DNA of 25,412 nucleotides, from positions 1-25,412 of the forward strand of contig CASBPW010000308.1 of NCBI GenBank assembly GCA_949127685.1, read 5' to 3'. Positions 1 to 5,788 of the stretch are shown piece by piece. The notes below the pieces were generated by a model. It was not told the DNA's origin. It searched no databases and saw only the letters and a program-made list of their open reading frames with translations. The stretch comes from Candidatus Sivonenia alaskensis PMM_0068. GTDB lineage: Bacteria; Cyanobacteriota; Cyanobacteriia; Gloeobacterales; PMM-0068. The position numbers and the translations under genes are program-made. Numbering within the stretch: position 1 is the first letter of the stretch; each line of letters starts with the position of its first letter.

Positions 1-79
1 AAGGGCAGGTACAGCTGGAAGTAGAAGAAAAGACCTTTAGCCTGCGGCAGTACAACGCATTTCTCGATTCCATCGCCTC
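1..79 (+). repeat. 79-bp exact direct repeat, copy 1 (left edge)
   Basis: Positions 1-79 are identical to 1014-1092. The match begins at the first base of the window, so it may extend further left. In copy 2 the sequence encodes the KipI-like end (TFSLRQYNAFLDSIAS). In copy 1 that same frame hits TAA at 159-161, while the carboxylase frame downstream is shifted by one base. The junction falls inside a short word (CGATTCCATCGCCTC) that fits the protein family in both frames. Confidence 0.97.
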
Positions 80-1465
80 ACTCCAGAAGAAGCGCTGCAA
101 CGGGAGCAGGAACAGGACCAGCAAATCGCCACGCTCACCCCGTCCACAGCCCCACGCCTAAGAGCCACTCCTGCCGAGGTCAGCCTAGCCTCAAGTCCGC
201 TCCTCTACGAGGTTCCAGAGTCTCCCGAACAAATCGCGGTCACCTATCGCCTGGCAGGGGACAAGTATCTGCTGATTGAATATGGTCCCTTGGTCCTGGA
301 TTTGAACCTGCGCTTCCGTGTCCATGCCTTGATGCAGTGGCTCATGGACCATCCCTTAGCAGGTATTCTCGACCTGACTCCAGGCATTCGTTCGCTGCAA
401 GTCCACTATGACAGCCGCATCCTACCCTTAGCAGAACTACTCAATACGTTGATGGCCGCAGAAAAAGAATTACCCCCCATTGCGGCCATGGAAGTACCGA
501 CGCGCATCTTGCATTTGCCCCTCTCTTGGGACGATGAATCGACCCAGTTAGCGATTCAGAAGTATATGCAATCCGTGCGCAAAGATGCCCCCTGGTGTCC
601 CAGCAATATTGAATTTATCCGGCGTATCAATGGTTTGGATAGTATCGAACAGGTAAAAGAGATTGTCTTCAAGGCCAGTTACCTCGTGCTCGGCTTGGGA
701 GATGTGTATTTGGGTGCTCCTGTAGCCACGCCCATCGATCCGCGTCATCGTCTCGTCACCACCAAATACAATCCAGCGCGCACCTGGACTCCTGAGAATG
801 CCGTGGGTATTGGCGGTGCTTATATGTGCATCTATGGCATGGAAGGTCCAGGCGGCTATCAATTTGTGGGACGCACGGTTCAAGTGTGGAATACCTTCAA
901 ACAAACAGCAGACTTCGAAGCCGGAAAACCTTGGCTGCTCCGCTTCTTTGACCAAATTCGTTTCTATCCGATGTCCGCACCAGCGCTGCTTCGCTATCGG
1001 GAAGCCTTTCTCCAAGGGCAGGTACAGCTGGAAGTAGAAGAAAAGACCTTTAGCCTGCGGCAGTACAACGCATTTCTCGATTCCATCGCCTCCGAAGTAA
1101 CCGAATTCAAGACAAGGCAACAGACGGCCTTTGAAGCTGAGCGCCAACGCTGGCAAGATCTGGATAGCCAAGCGGAAACGTTCGTGGAGGCCCTCCTCGA
1201 TACACCCATCGGCGAAGAAATAGACCTACCCCCCAATGCTCAAGTCGTCACTTCGTACATTCCCGCCAATGTTTGGCGAATTGTAGTAGAAGTAGGTACC
1301 AGCGTTGAGGTAGGCGATCAGCTGATCATCCTAGAATCTATGAAAATGGAAATTGCGATTACGGCTTCGGTAGCAGGGACCGTGATCGATATTCTGTGCA
1401 TGGAAGGACAACTAGTAGCCGTCGGTCAAAATCTGGTGGTGATTCAGGGGGAAAACCATCAATGA
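41..1465 (+). CDS. Urea (or guanidine) carboxylase, C-terminal part, 5' partial
   Basis: This is the C-terminal half of a biotin-dependent carboxylase of the urea carboxylase/urea amidolyase family, which carboxylates urea to allophanate (or guanidine to carboxyguanidine) at the cost of ATP. The frame is open from just after a stop at 38-40, and family-like sequence is visible from about 68 (RFHRLTPEEA, resembling the end of the KipA-like half). A KipI-like (AHS1) carboxyltransferase half follows, with GLGDVYLGAP and the conserved region around GPGGYQFVGRTVQVWN. It is followed by FKTRQQTAFEAERQRW and a biotinyl (BCCP) domain with ESMKMEI. The biotin-accepting Lys codon is 1343-1345. The biotin carboxylase domain and most of the KipA-like half are missing. 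The first 79 bases duplicate 1014-1092 in another frame, so the sequence before about 65-80 may not belong here. The stop overlaps the next gene as ATGA. Urea and guanidine carboxylases cannot be told apart from this fragment. Confidence 0.88.
   Translation, partial: PAAVQRISRFHRLTPEEALQREQEQDQQIATLTPSTAPRLRATPAEVSLASSPLLYEVPESPEQIAVTYRLAGDKYLLIEYGPLVLDLNLRFRVHALMQWLMDHPLAGILDLTPGIRSLQVHYDSRILPLAELLNTLMAAEKELPPIAAMEVPTRILHLPLSWDDESTQLAIQKYMQSVRKDAPWCPSNIEFIRRINGLDSIEQVKEIVFKASYLVLGLGDVYLGAPVATPIDPRHRLVTTKYNPARTWTPENAVGIGGAYMCIYGMEGPGGYQFVGRTVQVWNTFKQTADFEAGKPWLLRFFDQIRFYPMSAPALLRYREAFLQGQVQLEVEEKTFSLRQYNAFLDSIASEVTEFKTRQQTAFEAERQRWQDLDSQAETFVEALLDTPIGEEIDLPPNAQVVTSYIPANVWRIVVEVGTSVEVGDQLIILESMKMEIAITASVAGTVIDILCMEGQLVAVGQNLVVIQGENHQ
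1014..1092 (+). repeat. 79-bp exact direct repeat, copy 2 (in-frame copy)
   Basis: This is the second copy of the left-edge repeat, lying in frame within the KipI-like domain of the carboxylase. Identity ends at 1092 (C at 1093, A at the equivalent position 80). The offset between copies is 1013 bp. Confidence 0.97.
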
Positions 1466-1866
1466 CCGATAAAGCTATTTATCTAGCTGTCAATGGAACC
1501 CTGATGCGGGGGTTAGCGTTAAACGGCAACCTATTAAAAGCAAAGGCTATGTTTGTCGAAGAGACGACCACGGCGCCGATTTATCGACTTTGGTCCATTC
1601 AGGATCGTCACCCAGCGATGGTTCGGGTTGCTGAAGGTGGAAAAGCAATTGCGGTTGAAATTTGGGCCGTTCCCCCAGTCGGTGTCTGCGCTATCTTGCT
1701 CCAGGAGCCCCCTGGTTTATGCATTGGCAAGGTTGTTCTCGCCAATAACGAAGTGGTGTTAGGCGTATTAGGAGAACCCTTCCTTTGCGAAGATCAACGA
1801 GAAATTACGGAGTGGGAAAGCTGGCGAGCCTATACGGAGAATGAAAAAGTGAAATCCAACAGTTAA
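1462..1866 (+). CDS. Standalone allophanate hydrolase C-terminal domain protein
   Basis: This 134-residue protein matches the C-terminal domain of allophanate hydrolase (AtzF/DUR1 type), which has a gamma-glutamylcyclotransferase-like fold. Visible features are an N-terminal LAVNGTLMRGLALNG segment, TTTAPIYRLWSI, MVRVAEGGKAIAVEIWAVP, GIGKV-like CIGKVVL and the terminal WESWRAY. The amidase domain that carries the Ser-Ser-Lys triad in the full enzyme is absent, so this is a free-standing auxiliary domain. An ATG at 1462 overlaps the carboxylase stop as ATGA, which implies translational coupling and a shared pathway; the longer in-frame extension to 1396 lies inside the carboxylase and was rejected. 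Full-length allophanate hydrolase splits allophanate into ammonia and carbon dioxide. The role of the isolated domain is not known to me. An amidase partner could be encoded upstream of the window. Confidence 0.82.
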   Translation: MTDKAIYLAVNGTLMRGLALNGNLLKAKAMFVEETTTAPIYRLWSIQDRHPAMVRVAEGGKAIAVEIWAVPPVGVCAILLQEPPGLCIGKVVLANNEVVLGVLGEPFLCEDQREITEWESWRAYTENEKVKSNS

Positions 1867-1897
1867 TGATCAATGGTTTGTATACAGGGTGAGTAGA

Positions 1898-3004
1898 TTA
1901 AGAACCACCCTTGCTCCCATAGGTAATTTTATAAATCTTGCCCTCTTCATCATCGCTTACCCATAGTCCACCGTCTGGGCTGTTCACCACATCTACAGGA
2001 CGACCTAGAACAGCTTGATTAGCATCCAGCCAGCCTGTGATGAAATTGGTGACCTTGGTAACTTTATCTCCTTCAATATGAGCCCGGACAAGCTTATATC
2101 CGGTCGGTATGGAGCGATTCCACGAGCCATGAAAAGCGATAATCAGGTCCCCTTGATAGTCTTTGGGAAATTGTTTTCCCTGATAGGCGGTGAGTCCGAG
2201 AGGGGCTGAGTGGGCCTGGAAGTTCCACGCGGGTTTGTTGACTTGGGTACAGGTGCCTAGGCGAGCGATCCTTGGGTCTGAGTCTGGATATTTACCTGCG
2301 TGACAAAAGGGCCAACCTGCTTGCATCCCTTCTGTGACGCGGTGAAGCTCATCAGGAGGGATATTATCCCCTAGTTGGTCCCGTCCGTTGCTCGTAGCCC
2401 ACAGACGACCCTGTGCATCAAAACTCAGGCCCACGGCATTTCTAAGCCCACGAGCATAAATCTTCTTACCGGAGCCATCGGGATTGTATTGCAGGATAGT
2501 AGCTCGATCCGGACTTTCTTCTTTGCAGGAATTGCAAGAAGAACCTACCGAAACGTAAAGCTTATTATCGGGACCAAAAGCAAGACTGCGGGTGAAGTGC
2601 TGCCCTCCTGGGGGAAGTCCATCGACAATTACCTGTGGTTTCTCACCAACCAACTGACCAGGACGGTAGGTATAGCGGATAATGCGCCCAGTCTCAGCGA
2701 CATAGAGTCCGTTTTTGTAGAAGGCAATACCGTGGGGACGGTTCAAGCCCTGGGCAAAGACTGTTTTCTCTTCTGCAAATCCATCCTGGTTCTTATCAGT
2801 GAGGACTACCACTTGCCCTTTCTGGATTTCGGTCACAAACAATTCTCCCTTCGGAGCAACTGCCATAAACCGGGGACGGTCAAGGCCCTCAGCAAAGGGC
2901 TTAATCCTAAATCCAGCGGGGACCTGAAAAGACAAAGCCCAGGCTGTAGCCGTGAGGGTAAGAAACCCCAAAATGAAAAGTCCAAAGGGAATGAGTCTTC
3001 TCAT
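1898..3004 (-). CDS. Exported PQQ-dependent sugar (sorbosone-type) dehydrogenase
   Basis: This 368-residue protein has an N-terminal signal peptide (RR then a hydrophobic stretch, probable cleavage after the AWA at about residue 23), so it should act in the periplasm or outside the cell. The rest looks like the six-bladed beta-propeller of the soluble PQQ-dependent glucose/L-sorbosone dehydrogenase family. Visible features are RPRFMAVAPKGELFVTE, LNRPHGIAF, FTRSLAFGPDNKLYVSVGSS, ARGLRNAVGLSFD, the ATSNGRDQLGDN region and a C-terminal GRPVDVVNSPDGGLWVSDD. A CNSC pair near residue 155 could form a disulfide. Family members oxidise sugars or aldoses with PQQ as cofactor; the substrate cannot be read from the sequence, and some cyanobacterial members have no tested function. 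It lies downstream of recA on the same strand, separated by a terminator, so it probably has its own promoter. Confidence 0.85.
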   Translation of the reverse strand: MRRLIPFGLFILGFLTLTATAWALSFQVPAGFRIKPFAEGLDRPRFMAVAPKGELFVTEIQKGQVVVLTDKNQDGFAEEKTVFAQGLNRPHGIAFYKNGLYVAETGRIIRYTYRPGQLVGEKPQVIVDGLPPGGQHFTRSLAFGPDNKLYVSVGSSCNSCKEESPDRATILQYNPDGSGKKIYARGLRNAVGLSFDAQGRLWATSNGRDQLGDNIPPDELHRVTEGMQAGWPFCHAGKYPDSDPRIARLGTCTQVNKPAWNFQAHSAPLGLTAYQGKQFPKDYQGDLIIAFHGSWNRSIPTGYKLVRAHIEGDKVTKVTNFITGWLDANQAVLGRPVDVVNSPDGGLWVSDDEEGKIYKITYGSKGGS

Positions 3005-3024
3005 GGGGTATTCCTAAAGGAAAA

Positions 3025-3057
3025 CAAGTCCATCCCAAGTTTACTAGGATGGACTTG
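3025..3057 (-). terminator. Rho-independent terminator after recA
   Basis: A perfect 11-bp inverted repeat (CAAGTCCATCC with GGATGGACTTG, 3025-3035 and 3047-3057) surrounds an 11-nt loop. On the minus strand it is followed by TTTTCCTTT. It starts 8 bases past the recA stop codon and separates recA from the sugar dehydrogenase gene. Confidence 0.85.
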
Positions 3058-3065
3058 GCCTCGTG

Positions 3066-4175
3066 TTAATCCTCAGCAAACACTTCTTCCTCATCATCTT
3101 TACTGGGCACGACCTGAGTCGCCGACACCGTAGCTCCACCTGCCAGCTTCAAACGCACTTCCTGGTCAATTTTGTTGAAGAGGTCAGAACGGGTTTGTAG
3201 TAACTCTAGAGAGTTCTCACGGCCTTGGCCCAAGCGTTCCTCTCCATAGGAATACCAGGCCCCTTTGCGATCCACGACATCTGTCTCTACGGCTAAATCG
3301 AGGACACAGCCAATGGATGAAATCCCTTTGCCAAATAGGATGTCGAATTCAGCCCGGCGGAACGGAGGAGCAACCTTGTTCTTGACAACCTTGACGCGGG
3401 TGCGGGTTCCAAATTCATCGCCCCCCTTCTTCAGGGTGTCTACTCTGCGGATGTCTAAGCGCACAGAGGCATAGAATTTAAGGGCATTGCCTCCCGTAGT
3501 CGTTTCCGGATTGCCATAGACCACCCCAATTTTTTGACGCAGCTGGTTGAGGAAAATGACAATGCAGTTCGCTTTGCCAATGTTGCCTGTAATTTTTCTG
3601 AGGGCTTGGCTCATCAAGCGGGCTTGCAGTCCCATGTGGGCATCGCCCATTTCTCCTTCAATCTCGGCACGGGGCACCAAGGCTGCGACAGAGTCGATAA
3701 CGATGATATCTACAGCCGCTGAGCGAACCAATTGATCTACGATTTCCAAGGCAGACTCCCCGGTATCGGGTTGTGAAATCAGGAGGTTGTTAATATCCAC
3801 GCCCAAGGCTGCAGAATACACAGGGTCAAGCGCATGTTCTGCATCGACGAAGGCGGCGATTCCACCTTGCTTTTGGACTTCAGCGACGATGTGCAGGGCC
3901 AACGTTGTTTTTCCCGAAGATTCTGGACCGAAAATTTCAATCACTCGTCCTCTAGGAATGCCGCCGCCTAGAGCCAAATCCAGGGTTACTGCTCCGGTGG
4001 AGACTGTTTCCACACGCATCTTAGTATTTTCTCCAAGTCGCATGATCGCCCCATCCCCAAAAGTCTTTTTAATTTGGGAAAGCACCACATCTAGTGCCTT
4101 CTGCTTCTCACTACTGGTACTGTCAGCCTTACTTTCTAGGCTGTTGGTGGATGCTGCGGAGTTGTTACGTGCCAT
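3066..4175 (-). CDS. recA: Recombinase RecA
   Basis: This 369-residue protein is RecA, the ATP-dependent strand-exchange protein of homologous recombination and SOS-type repair. The Walker A motif GPESSGKT is at residues 83-90. The Walker B region IIVIDSVAALVPRAEIEGEMGD, the L1/L2 region with SQALRKITG and FLNQLRQKIGV, and the GGNALKFYASVRLDIRR block are all intact. The N terminus carries a Ser/Asn-rich extension, and the C terminus is acidic (DDEEEVFAED), as is usual for RecA. The ATG at 4173-4175 has an AGGAAA ribosome-binding site 6-11 bases upstream. The gene is monocistronic: a strong terminator follows it, and a roughly 240-base leader precedes it with several dyad elements that may regulate it. 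Confidence 0.98.
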   Translation of the reverse strand: MARNNSAASTNSLESKADSTSSEKQKALDVVLSQIKKTFGDGAIMRLGENTKMRVETVSTGAVTLDLALGGGIPRGRVIEIFGPESSGKTTLALHIVAEVQKQGGIAAFVDAEHALDPVYSAALGVDINNLLISQPDTGESALEIVDQLVRSAAVDIIVIDSVAALVPRAEIEGEMGDAHMGLQARLMSQALRKITGNIGKANCIVIFLNQLRQKIGVVYGNPETTTGGNALKFYASVRLDIRRVDTLKKGGDEFGTRTRVKVVKNKVAPPFRRAEFDILFGKGISSIGCVLDLAVETDVVDRKGAWYSYGEERLGQGRENSLELLQTRSDLFNKIDQEVRLKLAGGATVSATQVVPSKDDEEEVFAED

Positions 4176-4240
4176 GAATATTTCCTATGATAATCGGCTG
4201 AGATTCAGTACTGGAAGACCGTCTGCGAAGTGAGGGGCGA

Positions 4241-4271
4241 AGAGATGCTCAGATTCTAGCATCTCTTTTTT
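4241..4271 (+). terminator. Orphan plus-strand intrinsic terminator in the recA leader
   Basis: A 9-bp inverted repeat AGAGATGCT/AGCATCTCT (4241-4249, 4258-4266) with an 8-nt loop runs into six Ts at 4266-4271 on the plus strand. No plus-strand gene lies upstream: the region to the left is recA on the minus strand. It may end antisense transcription, or form a 5' leader hairpin in the recA mRNA. Confidence 0.6.
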
Positions 4272-4280
4272 ATGGACAAA

Positions 4281-4294
4281 TATGCTCAAGCATA
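4281..4294. promoter_or_regulatory. Palindrome TATGCT-CA-AGCATA upstream of recA
   Basis: Perfect 6-2-6 dyad about 105 bases upstream of the recA start. It is a candidate operator, but does not resemble an NtcA box or the LexA boxes I know. Binding partner unknown. Confidence 0.4.
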
Positions 4295-4298
4295 GCAC

Positions 4299-4313
4299 AG
4301 GTGTCCTACACCT
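4299..4313. promoter_or_regulatory. Palindrome AGGTGT-CCT-ACACCT upstream of recA
   Basis: Perfect 6-3-6 dyad, four bases from the neighbouring TATGCT palindrome. A possible minus-strand -10 element (TATAAC within GTTATAAC, about 4331-4340) lies just upstream, so both dyads would sit near the transcription start or in the leader of recA. The promoter assignment is tentative. Confidence 0.4.
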
Positions 4314-4415
4314 AATTATCGGTGCACGGTAGTTATAACCCGTCGCGAAAAATAAAAATAAAGTTGGCACTCTTGCACCCAAATGATTTATATTTGTCTG
4401 TCGGAGCCACTACAT

Positions 4416-4491
4416 GCCCCCATCGTCTAGAGGCCTAGGACACATCCCTTTCACGGATGCGACACGGGTTCGAATCCCGTTGGGGGTACCA
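4416..4491 (+). tRNA. trnE: tRNA-Glu (UUC)
   Basis: The cloverleaf is complete. The acceptor stem GCCCCCA pairs with TGGGGGT (one terminal G-U), the D arm contains TCTAGAGGCCTAGGA, the anticodon stem CATCC/GGATG holds loop CTTTCAC with anticodon TTC at 4450-4452, and the T arm is ACGGG-TTCGAAT-CCCGT. A 3' CCA is encoded at 4489-4491. In cyanobacteria this tRNA also supplies glutamate for tetrapyrrole (chlorophyll, bilin) synthesis through glutamyl-tRNA reductase. Confidence 0.97.
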
Positions 4492-4610
4492 CTTTTCAAA
4501 ACCCAGCGTTACGCTTAGACCTAAAGTTAGGGCTTGCTTTCCACTCCGGTCCAGGCTAGGTACTATCCTGGAAGATAGGAACCGAAGAAAAAGTTAACGA
4601 TAGGAAAGCT

Positions 4611-5486
4611 ATGAGCGCTGCGAAAAGATTTGTATTTCCCCTAGCCCTTGCTCTCGCCCTAAGTTTGGGTGGGTTGCAGACCAAACAGGCGCAAGCCCAG
4701 ACTCCACTGATTTTGGTCCCTTCATGGCAACAGCAGCAGACCAATCAAGAAGCGGTACAGCTTGCGCAAGAGGCTCTTCGCCTTGCCCAATTAGGGAAGC
4801 CTAAAGAAGCGATCAGCCTCACGCAACTATCTTTACAACTCGCGCCAAACGTATCTCAGCTCCATTTCGTTTTAGGGACCCTCTACGCCCAGCAGGACCA
4901 AATTCCTAAAGCAATTGAGTCCTATGAAGAGGCCCTCCGTCTAGATGACAAGAACAGTAATTTGTACATCAGCTTAGGTCTGGCCCATCTTAAGGCTAAG
5001 AACTATAGCGCGGCGGTGGATTCCTTTAATAAGGCGATTGTCCTAGACCCCAAGTCCCATGAAGCGTTTTTTGATTTGGGCAATACCTACTACCTTTTAA
5101 AGCGCAGTGATGATGCAGTGGCCCAGTGGCAAAAGGCTGTCGAGGTGAAAAATGACTTCTGGCCTGCAATTAATAACATTGGTCTAGCCCGTTATGAATC
5201 AGGTCAGGTAGACCAAGCGATAGAACAGTGGCAACGTGCCATAGCTCTGGATAAGGAAGCCGCAGAACCGCTCTTAGCTTTAGGGGTAGCCCTATACCAA
5301 AAAGGTGATAAGGCTAAAGGGCTAGATTTAACCAACCAAGCCCTCAAGATCGATAACCGCTATGCTGATACAGCCTTTCTCGTAGAGAATCTCTGGGGAG
5401 ATAAGTTGGTCCAAGCGGTCCGTGAAGTCTTGAAAACGCCCCAGGTCCAAGACATGTTATCCGGCAAATCGGCCAAAAAATCTTAG
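4611..5486 (+). CDS. Exported tetratricopeptide-repeat protein
   Basis: This 291-residue protein has a clear signal peptide (K/R then an Ala/Leu-rich core) with a probable cleavage after AQA at about residue 29, so it should be periplasmic. From about residue 45 to 265 it is built of roughly six tandem TPR units, seen in repeats such as KAIESYEEALRLD, AAVDSFNKAIVLDPKS, DAVAQWQKAVEVK and QAIEQWQRAIALDKE, followed by a short Lys-rich tail. TPR arrays are protein-binding scaffolds; in cyanobacteria some act in photosystem assembly or envelope processes, but nothing here identifies the partner. The ATG at 4611 is preceded by GATAGGAAAGCT, a good ribosome-binding site. It stands alone between two tRNA genes. 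Confidence 0.85.
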   Translation: MSAAKRFVFPLALALALSLGGLQTKQAQAQTPLILVPSWQQQQTNQEAVQLAQEALRLAQLGKPKEAISLTQLSLQLAPNVSQLHFVLGTLYAQQDQIPKAIESYEEALRLDDKNSNLYISLGLAHLKAKNYSAAVDSFNKAIVLDPKSHEAFFDLGNTYYLLKRSDDAVAQWQKAVEVKNDFWPAINNIGLARYESGQVDQAIEQWQRAIALDKEAAEPLLALGVALYQKGDKAKGLDLTNQALKIDNRYADTAFLVENLWGDKLVQAVREVLKTPQVQDMLSGKSAKKS

Positions 5487-5593
5487 GCAGACGGCACTCA
5501 TTCTTGCGATCTGTTGTTTGTCAGCGCGTCTAGAGTGATTTTACTCAACCTGATAAGATCAAGGTCAATGTCTGAATAGAGACTGAAAATTCT

Positions 5594-5686
5594 GGGTGAC
5601 TAGCTCAATGGTAGAGCACTAGACTCTTAATCTATTGGTTCTCGGCTGCGCCTGCCAGACACAGGGTTCGAGCCCCTGGTCACCCA
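5594..5686 (+). tRNA. trnK: tRNA-Lys (CUU)-like gene with extended variable arm
   Basis: The acceptor stem GGGTGAC (5594-5600) pairs perfectly with GTCACCC (5679-5685). The D arm is GCTC/GAGC. The anticodon loop CTCTTAA is flanked by TAGA/TCTA (outer pair C5619-T5635 mismatched), giving anticodon CTT at 5626-5628. The T arm is CAGGG-TTCGAGC-CCCTG. No CCA is encoded. The variable region, 5636-5661, is 26 nt instead of the usual 4-5 for tRNA-Lys and contains a possible GGC-TGC-GCC mini-hairpin. A class II arm is normal only for Leu, Ser and bacterial Tyr tRNAs, and reading the loop as tRNA-Leu(UAA) breaks the anticodon stem. It may be a functional oddity, an insertion, or a decaying gene. Confidence 0.72.
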
Positions 5687-5693
5687 TGTTTTA

Positions 5694-5723
5694 ATCGGAT
5701 TCCCTATTAATCCGATATATTTT
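5694..5723 (+). terminator. Probable terminator after the tRNA-Lys-like gene
   Basis: An 8-bp inverted repeat ATCGGATT/AATCCGAT (5694-5701, 5709-5716) with a 7-nt loop is followed by ATATTTT. It lies 8 bases past the tRNA acceptor stem. Confidence 0.65.
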
Positions 5724-5749
5724 GACCTAGGAGACTATGTAGCTAATAG
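5722..5749 (+). promoter_or_regulatory. Possible promoter for ureC
   Basis: TTGACC (5722-5727) and TAATAG (5744-5749) are separated by 16 bases, placing a transcription start near 5757, about 30 bases before the ureC ATG. The -10 is a poor match to TATAAT. No NtcA box was seen in this spacer. Confidence 0.35.
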
Positions 5750-5788
5750 TCGCCACAAGCAGTATTTCCTTGATGGAAGGCTCTCTCT

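Noticed and set aside
1..290. Search for a guanidine (ykkC) riboswitch near the carboxylase
   Set aside because: The window starts inside the gene, so any such leader would lie outside; none can be claimed.
548..1171. 207-residue minus-strand open frame opposite the carboxylase
   Set aside because: The plus strand encodes clear KipI-like domain sequence here; the antisense frame shows no family features.
2375..3133. 252-residue plus-strand open frame opposite the sugar dehydrogenase
   Set aside because: It is antisense to a well-supported beta-propeller protein and crosses the recA terminator into recA.
4185..4382. 65-residue minus-strand open frame upstream of recA
   Set aside because: It runs through the palindromes and the hairpin of the recA leader, has no ribosome-binding site or recognisable sequence, and is Cys/Phe-rich in the way of chance frames.
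5619..5640. Reading the second tRNA as class II tRNA-Leu(UAA) because of its long variable arm
   Set aside because: With TAA as anticodon the five-base stem no longer pairs, whereas the CTT reading keeps TAGA/TCTA paired and a standard CTCTTAA loop.
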